Of a stretch of DNA of 64,000 bases, positions 18,414 to 25,885 are shown in pieces. The DNA comes from Streptomyces sp. AC512_CC834 (GTDB lineage Bacteria > Actinomycetota > Actinomycetes > Streptomycetales > Streptomycetaceae), in NCBI RefSeq assembly GCF_019049325.1, contig NZ_JAGMUO010000013.1, positions 1 to 64,000 of the forward strand, read 5' to 3'. The notes beneath the pieces are model-generated. The model did not search any database. It was not told where the DNA came from and saw only the letters and a program-made list of their open reading frames with translations. Every line of letters starts with the position of its first letter. Within the stretch, counting starts at the first letter, position 1. A program made the translations under genes and the position numbers.

Positions 18414-19646
18414 ATGAGCGCTTCGCAGACCTCTGACGTTCCCACGCTTCTCGTCAAGATCTTCGGCAAGGACCGACCGGGCATCACGGCCGGCCTGTTC
18501 GACACCCTCGCCGCCTACTCCGTCGATGTCGTCGACATCGAGCAGGTCGTCACCCGTGGCCGGATCGTGCTGTGCGCGCTCGTGACCGAGCCGCCCCGTG
18601 GCCTGGAGGGCGACCTGCGGGCGACCGTCCACGGCTGGGCCGAGTCGCTGAAGCTGCAGGCTGAGATCATCTCCGGCATCGGCGACAACCGGCCGCGCGG
18701 TCTCGGCCGCTCCCTGGTCACGGTGCTCGGGCACCCGCTCACCGCGGAGGCGACCGCCGCCATAGCGGCCCGGATCACCGAGTCCGGCAGCAACATCGAC
18801 CGTATTTTCCGGCTGGCCAAGTACCCGGTGACCGCCGTCGAGTTCGCGGTGTCCGGCGTGGAGACCGAACCGCTGCGCACGACGCTGGCCACCGAGGCCG
18901 CGGCGCTCGGCGTGGACATCGCGGTCGTCGCGGCGGGGCTGCACCGGCGGGCGCAGCGCCTGGTCGTGATGGACGTGGACTCCACGCTGATCCAGGACGA
19001 GGTCATCGAACTGTTCGCCGCGCACGCCGGCTGCGAGGACAAGGTCGCCGAGGTGACGGCGGCCGCGATGCGCGGGGAGCTGGACTTCGAGCAGTCGCTG
19101 CACGCGCGCGTGGCGTTGCTGGCGGGGCTGGACGCGTCGGTGGTGGAGAAGGTGCGCGCCGAGGTGCGGCTGACGCCGGGTGCCCGCACCCTGATCCGCA
19201 CGCTGAAGCGGCTCGGCTACCAGGTGGGAGTCGTCTCCGGCGGTTTCACGCAGGTCACCGACGCTCTGAAGGAGCGGCTGGGGCTGGACTTCGCCCAGGC
19301 CAACACGCTGGAGATCGTCGACGGCAGGCTGACCGGCCGGGTCACCGGGGAGATCGTGGACCGGGCGGGCAAGGCGCGGCTGCTGCGCCGGTTCGCCGCC
19401 GAGGCGGGCGTACCGCTGTCGCAGACGGTGGCGATCGGCGACGGCGCCAACGACCTGGACATGCTGAACGCGGCGGGTCTCGGTGTCGCCTTCAACGCCA
19501 AGCCGGTGGTGCGCGAGGCGGCGCACACCGCGGTGAACGTGCCCTTCCTGGACACGGTGCTCTACCTGCTGGGCATCACCCGGGAGGAGGTCGAGGCCGC
19601 GGACACGGTGGACGAGGGTCTCGGCCTGTCCCTCGACCGGCTCTGA
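18414..19646 (+). CDS. serB: phosphoserine phosphatase SerB with N-terminal ACT domains
   Basis: This 410-residue enzyme catalyses the last step of serine synthesis: phosphoserine + H2O to serine + phosphate. Two ACT-like regulatory modules occupy residues about 10-175 (LLVKIFGKDRPGITAGLFDTL, LVTVLGHPLTAEATAAIA). The HAD phosphatase domain follows, with motif I DVDSTL (nucleophile Asp187), motif II VVSGGFT (Ser), the Lys of GKARLL, and motif IV IGDGANDLDML. The ACT domains suggest amino acid feedback. ATG at 18414 is chosen because homology begins there (MSASQTSDVPTLLVKIF); the frame is open upstream. No other serine genes are nearby. The gene is convergent with the SixA-type phosphatase. Confidence 0.94.
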   Translation: MSASQTSDVPTLLVKIFGKDRPGITAGLFDTLAAYSVDVVDIEQVVTRGRIVLCALVTEPPRGLEGDLRATVHGWAESLKLQAEIISGIGDNRPRGLGRSLVTVLGHPLTAEATAAIAARITESGSNIDRIFRLAKYPVTAVEFAVSGVETEPLRTTLATEAAALGVDIAVVAAGLHRRAQRLVVMDVDSTLIQDEVIELFAAHAGCEDKVAEVTAAAMRGELDFEQSLHARVALLAGLDASVVEKVRAEVRLTPGARTLIRTLKRLGYQVGVVSGGFTQVTDALKERLGLDFAQANTLEIVDGRLTGRVTGEIVDRAGKARLLRRFAAEAGVPLSQTVAIGDGANDLDMLNAAGLGVAFNAKPVVREAAHTAVNVPFLDTVLYLLGITREEVEAADTVDEGLGLSLDRL

Positions 19647-19751
19647 TCCGGCGGGCGGGCCTCCGGCGGGGGCCCTCCGGCGCGGCGGTCCCGGCACGAG
19701 GAGGGCCCGGACCGCGAGGATGCCGGGCCCGGGCCCTGTCAGGTGCGTGGG

Positions 19752-20270
19752 TCAGTCGGTCGGCGCCCAGTAGTCGACCAGGGAAGCCCTGCCGGGTTCC
19801 ACGTCCTTCCAGGCGCCCGTGAAGGTCAGGACGGCGAAGGCGGCGGTCGGGAAGCCACGGCTGCCCATCCGCTCGCGGGCCTCGTCCTCCGCCGAACCGG
19901 CCAGGATCTCGGTCACTCCCTCCATGCCGGGATTGTGGCCGATCACCAGCACGTTCTGCAGGTCGTCGGGGGTCTCGTTGAGCACGGCGATCAGCTCGCC
20001 GGGCGAGGCCTCGTAGATCCGCTCCTCATAGACGGTTTTCGGCCGGTGCGGGAACTCCTGGACGGCGAGCTTCCAGGTCTCGCGGGTCCGGGTCGAGGTG
20101 GAGCACAGGGCCTGGTCGAAGGGCACGCCGGTATCCGCCAGCCGGCGCCCGGCCTCTGCGGCGTCCTTGCGGCCCCGGTCGGCGAGCGGCCGCTCGTGGT
20201 CGGTCACCTGTGGCCAGTCGGCTTTCGCATGCCGGAAGAGAACAATCCTGCGGGGTTCTGCGACGCTCAT
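19752..20270 (-). CDS. SixA-type histidine phosphatase
   Basis: This 172-residue protein of the phosphoglycerate-mutase-like histidine phosphatase branch has the catalytic LFRHAKADW motif (the RHxK form typical of SixA rather than RHG), Arg-containing ERPLADRGRKDA, CSTSTRTRETW, and the second catalytic His in VLVIGHNPGMEG. SixA in E. coli removes phosphate from phosphohistidine in HPt domains. The actinobacterial substrates are unknown. ATG at 20270 begins MSVAEPRRIVLFRHAK. Preceding residues in the longer frame are not family-like. It is convergent with serB, leaving a GC-rich gap of about 105 bp with no clear terminator. Confidence 0.9.
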   Translation of the reverse strand: MSVAEPRRIVLFRHAKADWPQVTDHERPLADRGRKDAAEAGRRLADTGVPFDQALCSTSTRTRETWKLAVQEFPHRPKTVYEERIYEASPGELIAVLNETPDDLQNVLVIGHNPGMEGVTEILAGSAEDEARERMGSRGFPTAAFAVLTFTGAWKDVEPGRASLVDYWAPTD

Positions 20271-20362
20271 GGCATCCAGCTTCGCATGAAACAGGCCATG
20301 GGGCTCTGGGAGTTGACATGCGGATTCACCGCGTGACGGGCGTCGCGGGCTCCGGTCCGGGC

Positions 20363-20569
20363 TCAGCGCGCGGTGAGCTGCTCCACGCGCTCCAGGAGAT
20401 GGGCGATCGCGGGCTGCTCCGCGGCCGCGTGGGCGTCGGCGGGATTGAGTATCAGCAGGAGCAGCGCGACGAAGGCGAGCACGGGCAGGGCGAGGGCCCA
20501 CCAGGGCAGCCGGATGTCGACGCCGCCGCGGGTCGCCTGGGGAGGCCGGGTCTGGGTAGGGGCCGACAT
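20363..20569 (-). CDS. small single-span membrane protein
   Basis: This is a 68-residue protein beginning MSAPTQTRPPQATRGGVD. It has one strong membrane helix (residues about 22-42, WWALALPVLAFVALLLLILN) and a charged C-terminal helix (HLLERVEQLTAR). Topology would put the short helix outside the membrane if the N-terminus is cytoplasmic. No family is recognised. Codon bias supports coding. It lies 92 bp upstream of the SixA gene on the same strand and may share a transcript with it. Confidence 0.65.
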   Translation of the reverse strand: MSAPTQTRPPQATRGGVDIRLPWWALALPVLAFVALLLLILNPADAHAAAEQPAIAHLLERVEQLTAR

Positions 20570-20710
20570 GAGTGCCTCCGCTGGTCTTCGGGCGTCCCTG
20601 GTCCGTGCTGCGCGGCCCGCCTGTGGCGGGCACATCTCGAAGCTACGGAGTCCGCGGGCTCCAACCCATCCGGAGGTCCACCCACTTCACCCTGACCCTC
20701 GCCCCCTAGG

Positions 20711-20735
20711 GGATGGGGGGTTAACCCCACCATCC
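20711..20735. promoter_or_regulatory. near-perfect 25-bp palindrome centred on GGGGTTAACCCC
   Basis: GGGGTTAACCCC at 20717-20728 is an exact 12-bp palindrome extended on both sides by GGATGG and CCATCC with one offset base. It lies between two minus-strand small genes, 142 bp upstream of the 68-residue membrane protein start and 21 bp past the stop of the micro-protein gene. It could be an operator or a short terminator. No U tract follows. Confidence 0.45.
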
Positions 20736-20755
20736 GGCGGCCGACGAGGGCGGCG

Positions 20756-20872
20756 TCACGGCGAGGCGATCGTCGCGATGATGCCGATGATCACGAAGAT
20801 CGCGAGGAAGGAACCGAAGATGATCAGCATCTTCTTCTGGCCGTGCTGGGGGTTCGGGTCGAGGACTGGCAT
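20756..20872 (-). CDS. SGM_5486-family transporter-associated micro-protein
   Basis: This 38-residue protein has a polar, basic N-terminus (MPVLDPNPQHGQKKM) and a single membrane helix (LIIFGSFLAIFVIIGIIATIA). It matches my memory of the SGM_5486 family, tiny Streptomyces membrane proteins encoded beside MFS transporters. That is the arrangement here: the MFS gene ends 57 bp upstream on the same strand, so the two are probably co-transcribed. It may be a small regulatory subunit of the transporter, which is inference. It is too short for usual gene-length cut-offs and is easily missed. Confidence 0.8.
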   Translation of the reverse strand: MPVLDPNPQHGQKKMLIIFGSFLAIFVIIGIIATIASP

Positions 20873-20929
20873 ACGGCAAGTCTCGCATCCGTCGCCCGGG
20901 CCGGGTCCGGCGGGCCACCGACCGGGGGG

Positions 20930-22255
20930 TCAGCGGGCCGCCTCCTCCTCGACCGTGCGATCGCGCCCCGCCATGAAGCCGACCACCATCTGCGGCACCA
21001 TCAGCGCGCTCATCAGTGCGATCGGCAGGCCCCAGCCGCCGCTGTGCTGGTAGAGCACGCCCACCAGCAGCGGGCCCGGGATGGAGATCAGGTAGCCGGT
21101 GCTCTGTGCGAAGGCGGACAACTGGGCGACGCCCGCTCCCGTCTTGGCCCGCATCCCGACCATGGTCAGCGCGAGCGGGAAGGCGCAGTTGGAGACGCCG
21201 AGCAGCAGGGCCCAGGCCCAGGCGCCGCCGACGGGGGCGAAGTACAGACCGGCGTATCCGGCGAGCCCGCACACGCCCAGGACCAGCACGATCGGGCCCT
21301 GGTGCGGCAGGCGGGTCGCCACCCGCGGGATGACGAAGGCGAGGGGTACGCCCATCACCATGATGACGGCGAGCAGCAGTCCGGCGGTGCCGGCGGACAC
21401 GCCCGAGTCGCGGAAGATCTGCGCCATCCACCCCATCGTGATGTACGCGGCGGTGGCCTGGAGGCCGAAGAAGACGGCGAGCGCCCAGGCCGTACGGCTG
21501 CGGGTGATCCGCAGCGGGGGCTGTTCGGCGGTCTGCCCGCTCTGCCCGGTCTCCTGCCGCGGCGACGGCGTGGACGGCGCCTTCCGGTCCCGCACGAAGG
21601 GGATCCACGACACGATGGCCACGGCGGGCAGTACGGCCCAGACCGCGAGGCCCGGCTGCCAGTGGCCGCCCAGCGCGTTGGTCACGGGCACGGTCGCCGC
21701 GGCGGCGATGGAGGTGCCGAAGGCGAGGGCCATCGAGTACAGGCCGGTCATGGAGCCGACCCGGTCGGGGAAGTAGCGCTTGACGATGACCGGCATCAGG
21801 ACGTTGCTGACCGCGATGCCCATCAGCGCGAGGGCGGTGGCGGCCAGGAAGCCGGCGGTACCGCCGGCGTACGGGCGTATCAGCAGGCCGGTGGTGATGG
21901 CGACCATGCCCGCGCAGACCACCGCGCCGGGTCCGAAGCGGCGGGCCAGCCGGGGGGCGGTGACCCCGAAGACGGCGAAGCAGAGCGGGGGCACGGAGGT
22001 GAGCAGTCCGGCGACACTGCCGCTCATGCCGAGCCCGTCGCGGACCTCTTCCAGGAGGGCGCCCAGGCTGGTGATGGCGGGGCGCAGGTTGAGCGCGGCG
22101 AGGACGATCCCGAGGAGGAGCAGGCGGGTGGTCCACGTCGTCCACGCGCGCGTGCCGGACGCCTCGCCGGGTGTCTCGCGCATCCCGCTGCCGTCCGTAC
22201 GCGTCTCCGCACTCGTCTCCGTACGTGTCTCCGTCCGGGTTTCGTCACTAGCCAT
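20930..22255 (-). CDS. MFS transporter (CynX/NimT-like)
   Basis: This 441-residue membrane protein has twelve predicted spans. It resembles the CynX/NimT branch of the major facilitator superfamily: LNLRPAITSLGALLEEVRDGLG, LLTSVPPLCFAVFGVTAPRLARRFG, and VIMVMGVPLAFVIPRVATR. Its substrate is unknown. The N-terminus before the first span is a repetitive acidic/Arg segment (TETRTETSAETRT) encoded by tandem copies of GTCTCCGTACGT. The start is uncertain: ATG codons at 22267, 22264 and 22255 are all in frame and none has a good ribosome site. The divergent GntR/FadR-type gene shares a promoter region containing an inverted and a tandem repeat, suggesting that this regulator controls the transporter. 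Confidence 0.88.
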   Translation of the reverse strand: MASDETRTETRTETSAETRTDGSGMRETPGEASGTRAWTTWTTRLLLLGIVLAALNLRPAITSLGALLEEVRDGLGMSGSVAGLLTSVPPLCFAVFGVTAPRLARRFGPGAVVCAGMVAITTGLLIRPYAGGTAGFLAATALALMGIAVSNVLMPVIVKRYFPDRVGSMTGLYSMALAFGTSIAAAATVPVTNALGGHWQPGLAVWAVLPAVAIVSWIPFVRDRKAPSTPSPRQETGQSGQTAEQPPLRITRSRTAWALAVFFGLQATAAYITMGWMAQIFRDSGVSAGTAGLLLAVIMVMGVPLAFVIPRVATRLPHQGPIVLVLGVCGLAGYAGLYFAPVGGAWAWALLLGVSNCAFPLALTMVGMRAKTGAGVAQLSAFAQSTGYLISIPGPLLVGVLYQHSGGWGLPIALMSALMVPQMVVGFMAGRDRTVEEEAAR

Positions 22256-22269
22256 GAGACCCATCATAG

Positions 22270-22313
22270 AATCATGGGATGATTGATTGTCCACTCGCGT
22301 TGTCCACTCGCGT
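22270..22313. promoter_or_regulatory. candidate operator between the MFS gene and its divergent regulator
   Basis: Two signals sit in the short divergent gap. An exact inverted repeat AATCAT-GGG-ATGATT spans 22270-22284. A perfect tandem duplication of the 13-mer TGTCCACTCGCGT spans 22288-22300 and 22301-22313, ending 13 bp before the regulator's ATG. GntR/FadR proteins bind short palindromes, so the first repeat is the better operator candidate. The tandem repeat may be a second site or a recent duplication. Confidence 0.55.
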
Positions 22314-22326
22314 ACGAAGGTGAGCC

Positions 22327-23019
22327 ATGCCCCTGAGCCATCCCCGTCGTTCGGCACTGTCCGAGCAGGTCATCGCGGCGTTGCGACAGCAGATCGCCTC
22401 GGGCGAGTGGCCGGTCGGCTCCCGTATCCCCACCGAGCCCGAACTGGTCGAGCAGCTCGGCGTCGCCCGGAACACGGTCCGTGAGGCGGTCCGCGCGCTG
22501 GCCCACAACGGCCTGCTGGACATCCGCCAGGGCTCGGGCACGTACGTCGTGGCGACCAGCGAGCTGGCGGGCGTGATGCAGCGCCGCTTCGCCGACGCCG
22601 ACCGCCGGCACGTCGCCGAGCTGCGTTCCACGCTGGAGTCGGCCGCCGCCCGGCTGGCCGCCGAGCGGCGCACGGAGAAGGACCTCAAGCAGTTGGACAC
22701 GCTGATGGTGCGCCGCGAGGAGGCCTGGGAGACGGGCGACACGGAGGCCTTCGTGACGGCGGACGCGACCTTCCACCTGGCCGTCGTGGCCGCCTCGCAC
22801 AACGACGTGATGACCGCGATGTACGCGGACCTGGGCGAGGTGATGCGGGACTGGCTGCGCGGGGACGTCGGCAGCGAGCTGACGCCCGAGACCCACATGG
22901 ACCACACCCGGCTGGTCGACGCGATCCGCGCGGGGGACGCCGAAACGGCGGGGACGGAGGCCGCGGGCTACCCGTTCCTGTGCCGCCCCGGGCGGGTCAG
23001 CCGGCCCTCCGGTGGCTGA
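22327..23019 (+). CDS. FadR/GntR-family transcriptional regulator (FCD domain)
   Basis: This 230-residue protein has an N-terminal winged helix of the GntR family (residues about 8-75; LSEQVIAALRQQIASGEWPVGSRIPTE, VARNTVREAVRALAHNGLLDIRQGSGTYV). An all-helical FCD effector domain follows (about 90-210), with the metal/ligand Asp, His and His residues in FVTADATFHLAVVAASHN and THMDHTRLVDAI. Such regulators sense small carboxylates or amino acids and usually repress the neighbouring gene. The divergent MFS exporter is the likely target. The last 20 residues are poorly conserved. The 3' end overlaps the convergent secreted-protein gene by 23 bp. Confidence 0.9.
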   Translation: MPLSHPRRSALSEQVIAALRQQIASGEWPVGSRIPTEPELVEQLGVARNTVREAVRALAHNGLLDIRQGSGTYVVATSELAGVMQRRFADADRRHVAELRSTLESAAARLAAERRTEKDLKQLDTLMVRREEAWETGDTEAFVTADATFHLAVVAASHNDVMTAMYADLGEVMRDWLRGDVGSELTPETHMDHTRLVDAIRAGDAETAGTEAAGYPFLCRPGRVSRPSGG

Positions 23020-23347
23020 CCCACGCCGACCCGACCGCCTTCCAGCACCGGCCGTCCAGACGTACGGTCTGCGCGGGCCCGGCCTCGACCGCCGGACCGT
23101 CGCTGTCGAGGTCCCACCAGCGCGCGCACTCGACGTGCAGGCGCACGTGGTCGGTCTCCGGGTACGGGTTGTGGCAGTACGCGGTCACATCGGAGCCGTC
23201 GACGCGGACCCGGCACTCGGCACCGAAGGGCTGTGCCGACGCGGTGTCCCCGGCGGGCACGCGCGCGTGGGACATCGCTTCGTACGGCAGGATCAGCACG
23301 CAGCCGAGGGCGAGGGTCGCTGAGGCCAGGCGGGCGAGTGGACGCAC
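22997..23347 (-). CDS. small secreted protein, function unknown
   Basis: This 116-residue protein begins with GTG at 23347, preceded by GAGGAGG. It has an N-terminal signal sequence (VRPLARLASATLALGCVLILPYEAMSHA) and a mature part with four cysteines (ECRVRVDG, AYCHNPYPETDHVRLHVECARWWDLDS, DGRCWKAVG). The even number of cysteines in an exported domain suggests two disulfides. I recognise no family. Its 3' end overlaps the convergent regulator gene by 23 bp, which is tight but not rare in this genus. Confidence 0.65.
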   Translation of the reverse strand: MRPLARLASATLALGCVLILPYEAMSHARVPAGDTASAQPFGAECRVRVDGSDVTAYCHNPYPETDHVRLHVECARWWDLDSDGPAVEAGPAQTVRLDGRCWKAVGSAWVSHRRAG

Positions 23348-23522
23348 GAGGGGACCTCCTCGGCCGCACTGGGAGGGAAAGCGTGCATGGAGCACGCACC
23401 TCAGCATGCGCCGCCGCCCGCCCCACCGCCCGGCCGGCTGAGCCGAACGGGTGAGCCGAACGGGTGCATGCCGCGGGCTCGCACCCCGAAAAGGGATGCG
23501 GGCCCGCGAAGGCGATCGTCGT

Positions 23523-24290
23523 TCAGGCGCCGATGGCGTGCAGACCGCCGTCGACGTGGACGATCTCGCCCGTGGTCTTGGGGAACCAGTCGCTCAACAG
23601 CGCGACGATGCCGCGGCCGGCCGGCTCGGGGTCCTTGAGGTCCCACTCCAGCGGGGAGCGGCTGTCCCACACGGCGGCCAGGTCACTGAAGCCCGGGATG
23701 GACTTGGCGGCCATGGAGCCGAGCGGGCCCGCCGAGACCAGGTTGCAGCGGATGTTCTGCTTGCCCAGGTCACGGGCCATGTAGCGGCTGGTGGCCTCCA
23801 GCGCGGCCTTGGCCGGGCCCATCCAGTCGTACTGCGGCCAGGCGTACTGCGCGTCGAAGGTGAGGCCGACGACGGAGCCGCCGTTCTGCATCAGCGGCAG
23901 GCAGGCCGTGGTCAGCGACTTCAGGGAGAACGCCGAGACGTGCATCGCGGTGGCGACGGACTCGAACGGCGTGTTGAGGAAGTTGCCGCCGAGCGCGTCC
24001 TGCGGCGCGAAGCCGATGGAGTGCACGACGCCGTCGAGGCCGCCCAGCTCCTCGCCGACGACGTCGGCGAGCCGGCCGAGGTGCTCGTCGTTGGTGACGT
24101 CCAGCTCGATGACCTTGGTGGGCTTGGGCAGCTTCTTGGCGATGCGCTCGGTCAGGGTGGGCCGCGGGAACGCGGTCAGGATGACCTCGGCACCCTGCTC
24201 CTGGGCCAGCTTGGCGGCGTGGAAGGCGATGGACGCCTCCGTCAGCACACCGGTGATCAGGACGCGCTTGCCCTCGAGAATTCCGCTCAT
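23523..24290 (-). CDS. fabI: enoyl-[acyl-carrier-protein] reductase (NADH), FabI/InhA
   Basis: This 255-residue enzyme carries out the last reduction of each fatty acid elongation cycle. FabI/InhA features are the divergent nucleotide motif ITGVLTEASIAFH, FAPQDALGGNFLN, the catalytic Tyr-x6-Lys in YDWMGPAKAALEA, and NLVSAGPLGSMAAKSIPGF. This is the InhA-type class that isoniazid- and triclosan-like inhibitors target in other bacteria. It lies 5 bp downstream of fabG with translational coupling likely (TGATCACCATG), reproducing the fabG1-inhA order of mycobacteria. Confidence 0.96.
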   Translation of the reverse strand: MSGILEGKRVLITGVLTEASIAFHAAKLAQEQGAEVILTAFPRPTLTERIAKKLPKPTKVIELDVTNDEHLGRLADVVGEELGGLDGVVHSIGFAPQDALGGNFLNTPFESVATAMHVSAFSLKSLTTACLPLMQNGGSVVGLTFDAQYAWPQYDWMGPAKAALEATSRYMARDLGKQNIRCNLVSAGPLGSMAAKSIPGFSDLAAVWDSRSPLEWDLKDPEPAGRGIVALLSDWFPKTTGEIVHVDGGLHAIGA

Positions 24291-24295
24291 GGTGA

Positions 24296-25000
24296 TCAGT
24301 GACCCATTCCCAGTCCGCCGTCAACGGGGATGACGGCTCCAGTGATGTACGAGGCGTCGTCCGAGGCAAGGAACCGCACCGTCGCGGCGATCTCCTCGGT
24401 CCGCGCGTACCGGGCGAGCGGCACCTGGGCGAGGATCTTCGCCTGCTGCTCCTCGGTGAGCTCCCTGGTCATGTCGGTGTCGACGAAGCCGGGCGCGACG
24501 ACGTTGAAGGTGATGTTGCGCGAGCCCAGCTCACGGGCGAGGGAGCGCGCGAAGCCGACCAGCGCGGCCTTGGAGGCGGCGTAGTTCGCCTGCCCCGCGG
24601 ACCCGAGGAGACCGACCACCGAGGAGATGAGGACGACGCGGCCCTTCTTGGCGCGGAGCATGGCGCGGTTCGCGCGCTTGACGACGCGGAAGGTGCCGGT
24701 GAGGTTGGTGTCGATGACGGACGTGAAGTCCTCCTCCGACATCCGCATCAGCAACTGGTCCTTGTTGACGCCGGCGTTGGCGATCAGGACCTCGACGGGA
24801 CCGTGTGCTTCCTCGATCTCCTTGTAGGCCTGCTCCACCTGCTCAGTGTCGGTGATGTCGCACTTGACGGCGAGGAAGCCCGTGGGCGGCTCACCCGAGC
24901 GGTACGTGATCGCGACCTTGTCGCCGGCGTCGGTGAATGCGCGGGCGATGGCGAGGCCGATGCCCCGGTTGCCTCCGGTGACGAGAACCGAGCGGCTCAA
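24296..25000 (-). CDS. fabG: 3-oxoacyl-[acyl-carrier-protein] reductase FabG
   Basis: This 234-residue SDR catalyses NADPH-dependent reduction of 3-ketoacyl-ACP. Motifs are TGGNRGIG (residues about 8-15), NAGVNKDQLLMRM, active-site Ser in LISSVVGLLGSAGQ, YAASKAALVGFARSLA (YxxxK) and the C-terminal ITGAVIPVDGGLGMGH. The start codon is TTG at 25000, supported by AAAGGG upstream; no ATG or GTG fits the family start. It is first in the fabG-fabI operon. About 170 bp upstream hold no gene and separate it from the toxin-antitoxin pair. Confidence 0.96.
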   Translation of the reverse strand: MSRSVLVTGGNRGIGLAIARAFTDAGDKVAITYRSGEPPTGFLAVKCDITDTEQVEQAYKEIEEAHGPVEVLIANAGVNKDQLLMRMSEEDFTSVIDTNLTGTFRVVKRANRAMLRAKKGRVVLISSVVGLLGSAGQANYAASKAALVGFARSLARELGSRNITFNVVAPGFVDTDMTRELTEEQQAKILAQVPLARYARTEEIAATVRFLASDDASYITGAVIPVDGGLGMGH

Positions 25001-25172
25001 CGGATCACCCTTTCCCTAGCGGTCTGTTGTCCGCCCGAACACCCGGATGACAGGCGGTTATGACAGGCGGCTTCCTCGAAAATCTATCGGTCCCCGCCCG
25101 TCGGCGAAGACTCGGGCGCCCACAGTGGCTTACGGAGCTGACTGTCGGGTCCCTACAGAACCGCGCAGGGCT

Positions 25173-25568
25173 TCAGCCCTCGATACCGGGCGCGTGGGCG
25201 GGCAGGCCTTCCGCACGAGCCGTCTCCAGCATTCGGCGGTCGTAGGTCACCAGGGCCGTCAGGTCGTCCCGCAGCGACAGTGCGCCGGCCACGTGGATCG
25301 CGTCCAGTGTCCTCAGCCGCCCGACCAGCAGCGCCGCACCGTCACGCACCTCTCGGGTGAGGAGGATCTCGGTGATGCGGACGTCCAGATCATCCATCGC
25401 CTTCGGAAAGTGCCCCACGAGATCCAGCGTCCGTACGGTCTCCGCGAAACCGAGCGTGCTGGTGGCGAGCGGCTCCGTGGCCCGCTGCTGGAGGAAGGCG
25501 TCCAAGTCGCCCCAGTGATCCCGGCGCGTCATCCACGTGACCAGCGCGGACGTATCCATGTAGATCAA
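25173..25568 (-). CDS. PIN-domain toxin (VapC-like ribonuclease)
   Basis: This 131-residue PIN protein has the acidic Mg-binding residues in YMDTSALV (N-terminal Asp), the Glu in FAETVRTLD, and the Asp pair in LRTLDAIHVAGAL and VTYDRRML. VapC toxins cleave specific RNAs and are neutralised by a co-expressed antitoxin. I place the start at TTG 25568, giving LIYMDTSALV as in typical VapC N-termini and overlapping the antitoxin stop (TTGA). ATG at 25559 is the alternative. The upstream ORF is the presumed antitoxin. Confidence 0.87.
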   Translation of the reverse strand: MIYMDTSALVTWMTRRDHWGDLDAFLQQRATEPLATSTLGFAETVRTLDLVGHFPKAMDDLDVRITEILLTREVRDGAALLVGRLRTLDAIHVAGALSLRDDLTALVTYDRRMLETARAEGLPAHAPGIEG

Positions 25569-25759
25569 CGCTCGTCCTCTTCGCGCTCGGCGAGCAACAG
25601 CGCCAGCGGATCGACGTCCTCCGCCACCTCGTAGTGCGGCATGCTGTGCCGGTCGGCGGCCGTGACCGGCTTCAACTTGATCTTCCCCTGCGCCACCAGG
25701 TGTGTGCTGGCATGCACCCAGCGTTCCGACCCGCTCTCGGCTTCCAACAGGGACGACAC
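25565..25759 (-). CDS. putative antitoxin of the PIN toxin
   Basis: This is a short acidic protein (up to 64 residues) ending PHYEVAEDVDPLALLLAEREEDER. Its stop overlaps the toxin start, the classic antitoxin-toxin arrangement. I cannot assign the antitoxin family by eye. The start is uncertain: GTG at 25759 lies inside the palindromic operator, which would mean a leaderless or very short-leader transcript. GTG at 25717 gives 50 residues. The acidic C-terminus is what usually wraps the PIN toxin. Confidence 0.65.
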   Translation of the reverse strand: MSSLLEAESGSERWVHASTHLVAQGKIKLKPVTAADRHSMPHYEVAEDVDPLALLLAEREEDER

Positions 25760-25784
25760 CCATACAGGCGTGGCTGTATGGGTG
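25757..25784. promoter_or_regulatory. perfect palindromic operator at the toxin-antitoxin promoter
   Basis: CACCCATACAG (25757-25767) and CTGTATGGGTG (25774-25784) are exact reverse complements with a 6-bp spacer. It sits at the 5' end of the antitoxin gene and about 100 bp upstream of the divergent Scr1-type regulator. Type II antitoxins autoregulate through such sites, so this is the likely binding site of the antitoxin or of the divergent regulator. Confidence 0.7.
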
Positions 25785-25885
25785 CACGCTCTGGACTGGG
25801 TTGGTAACTCCCCGTGACCCTGGGTGGGCCGGGCGGGGTTGAGATGAGTGAGGCGCGGACACGCGGACACGGGAGGCACAAGGCG

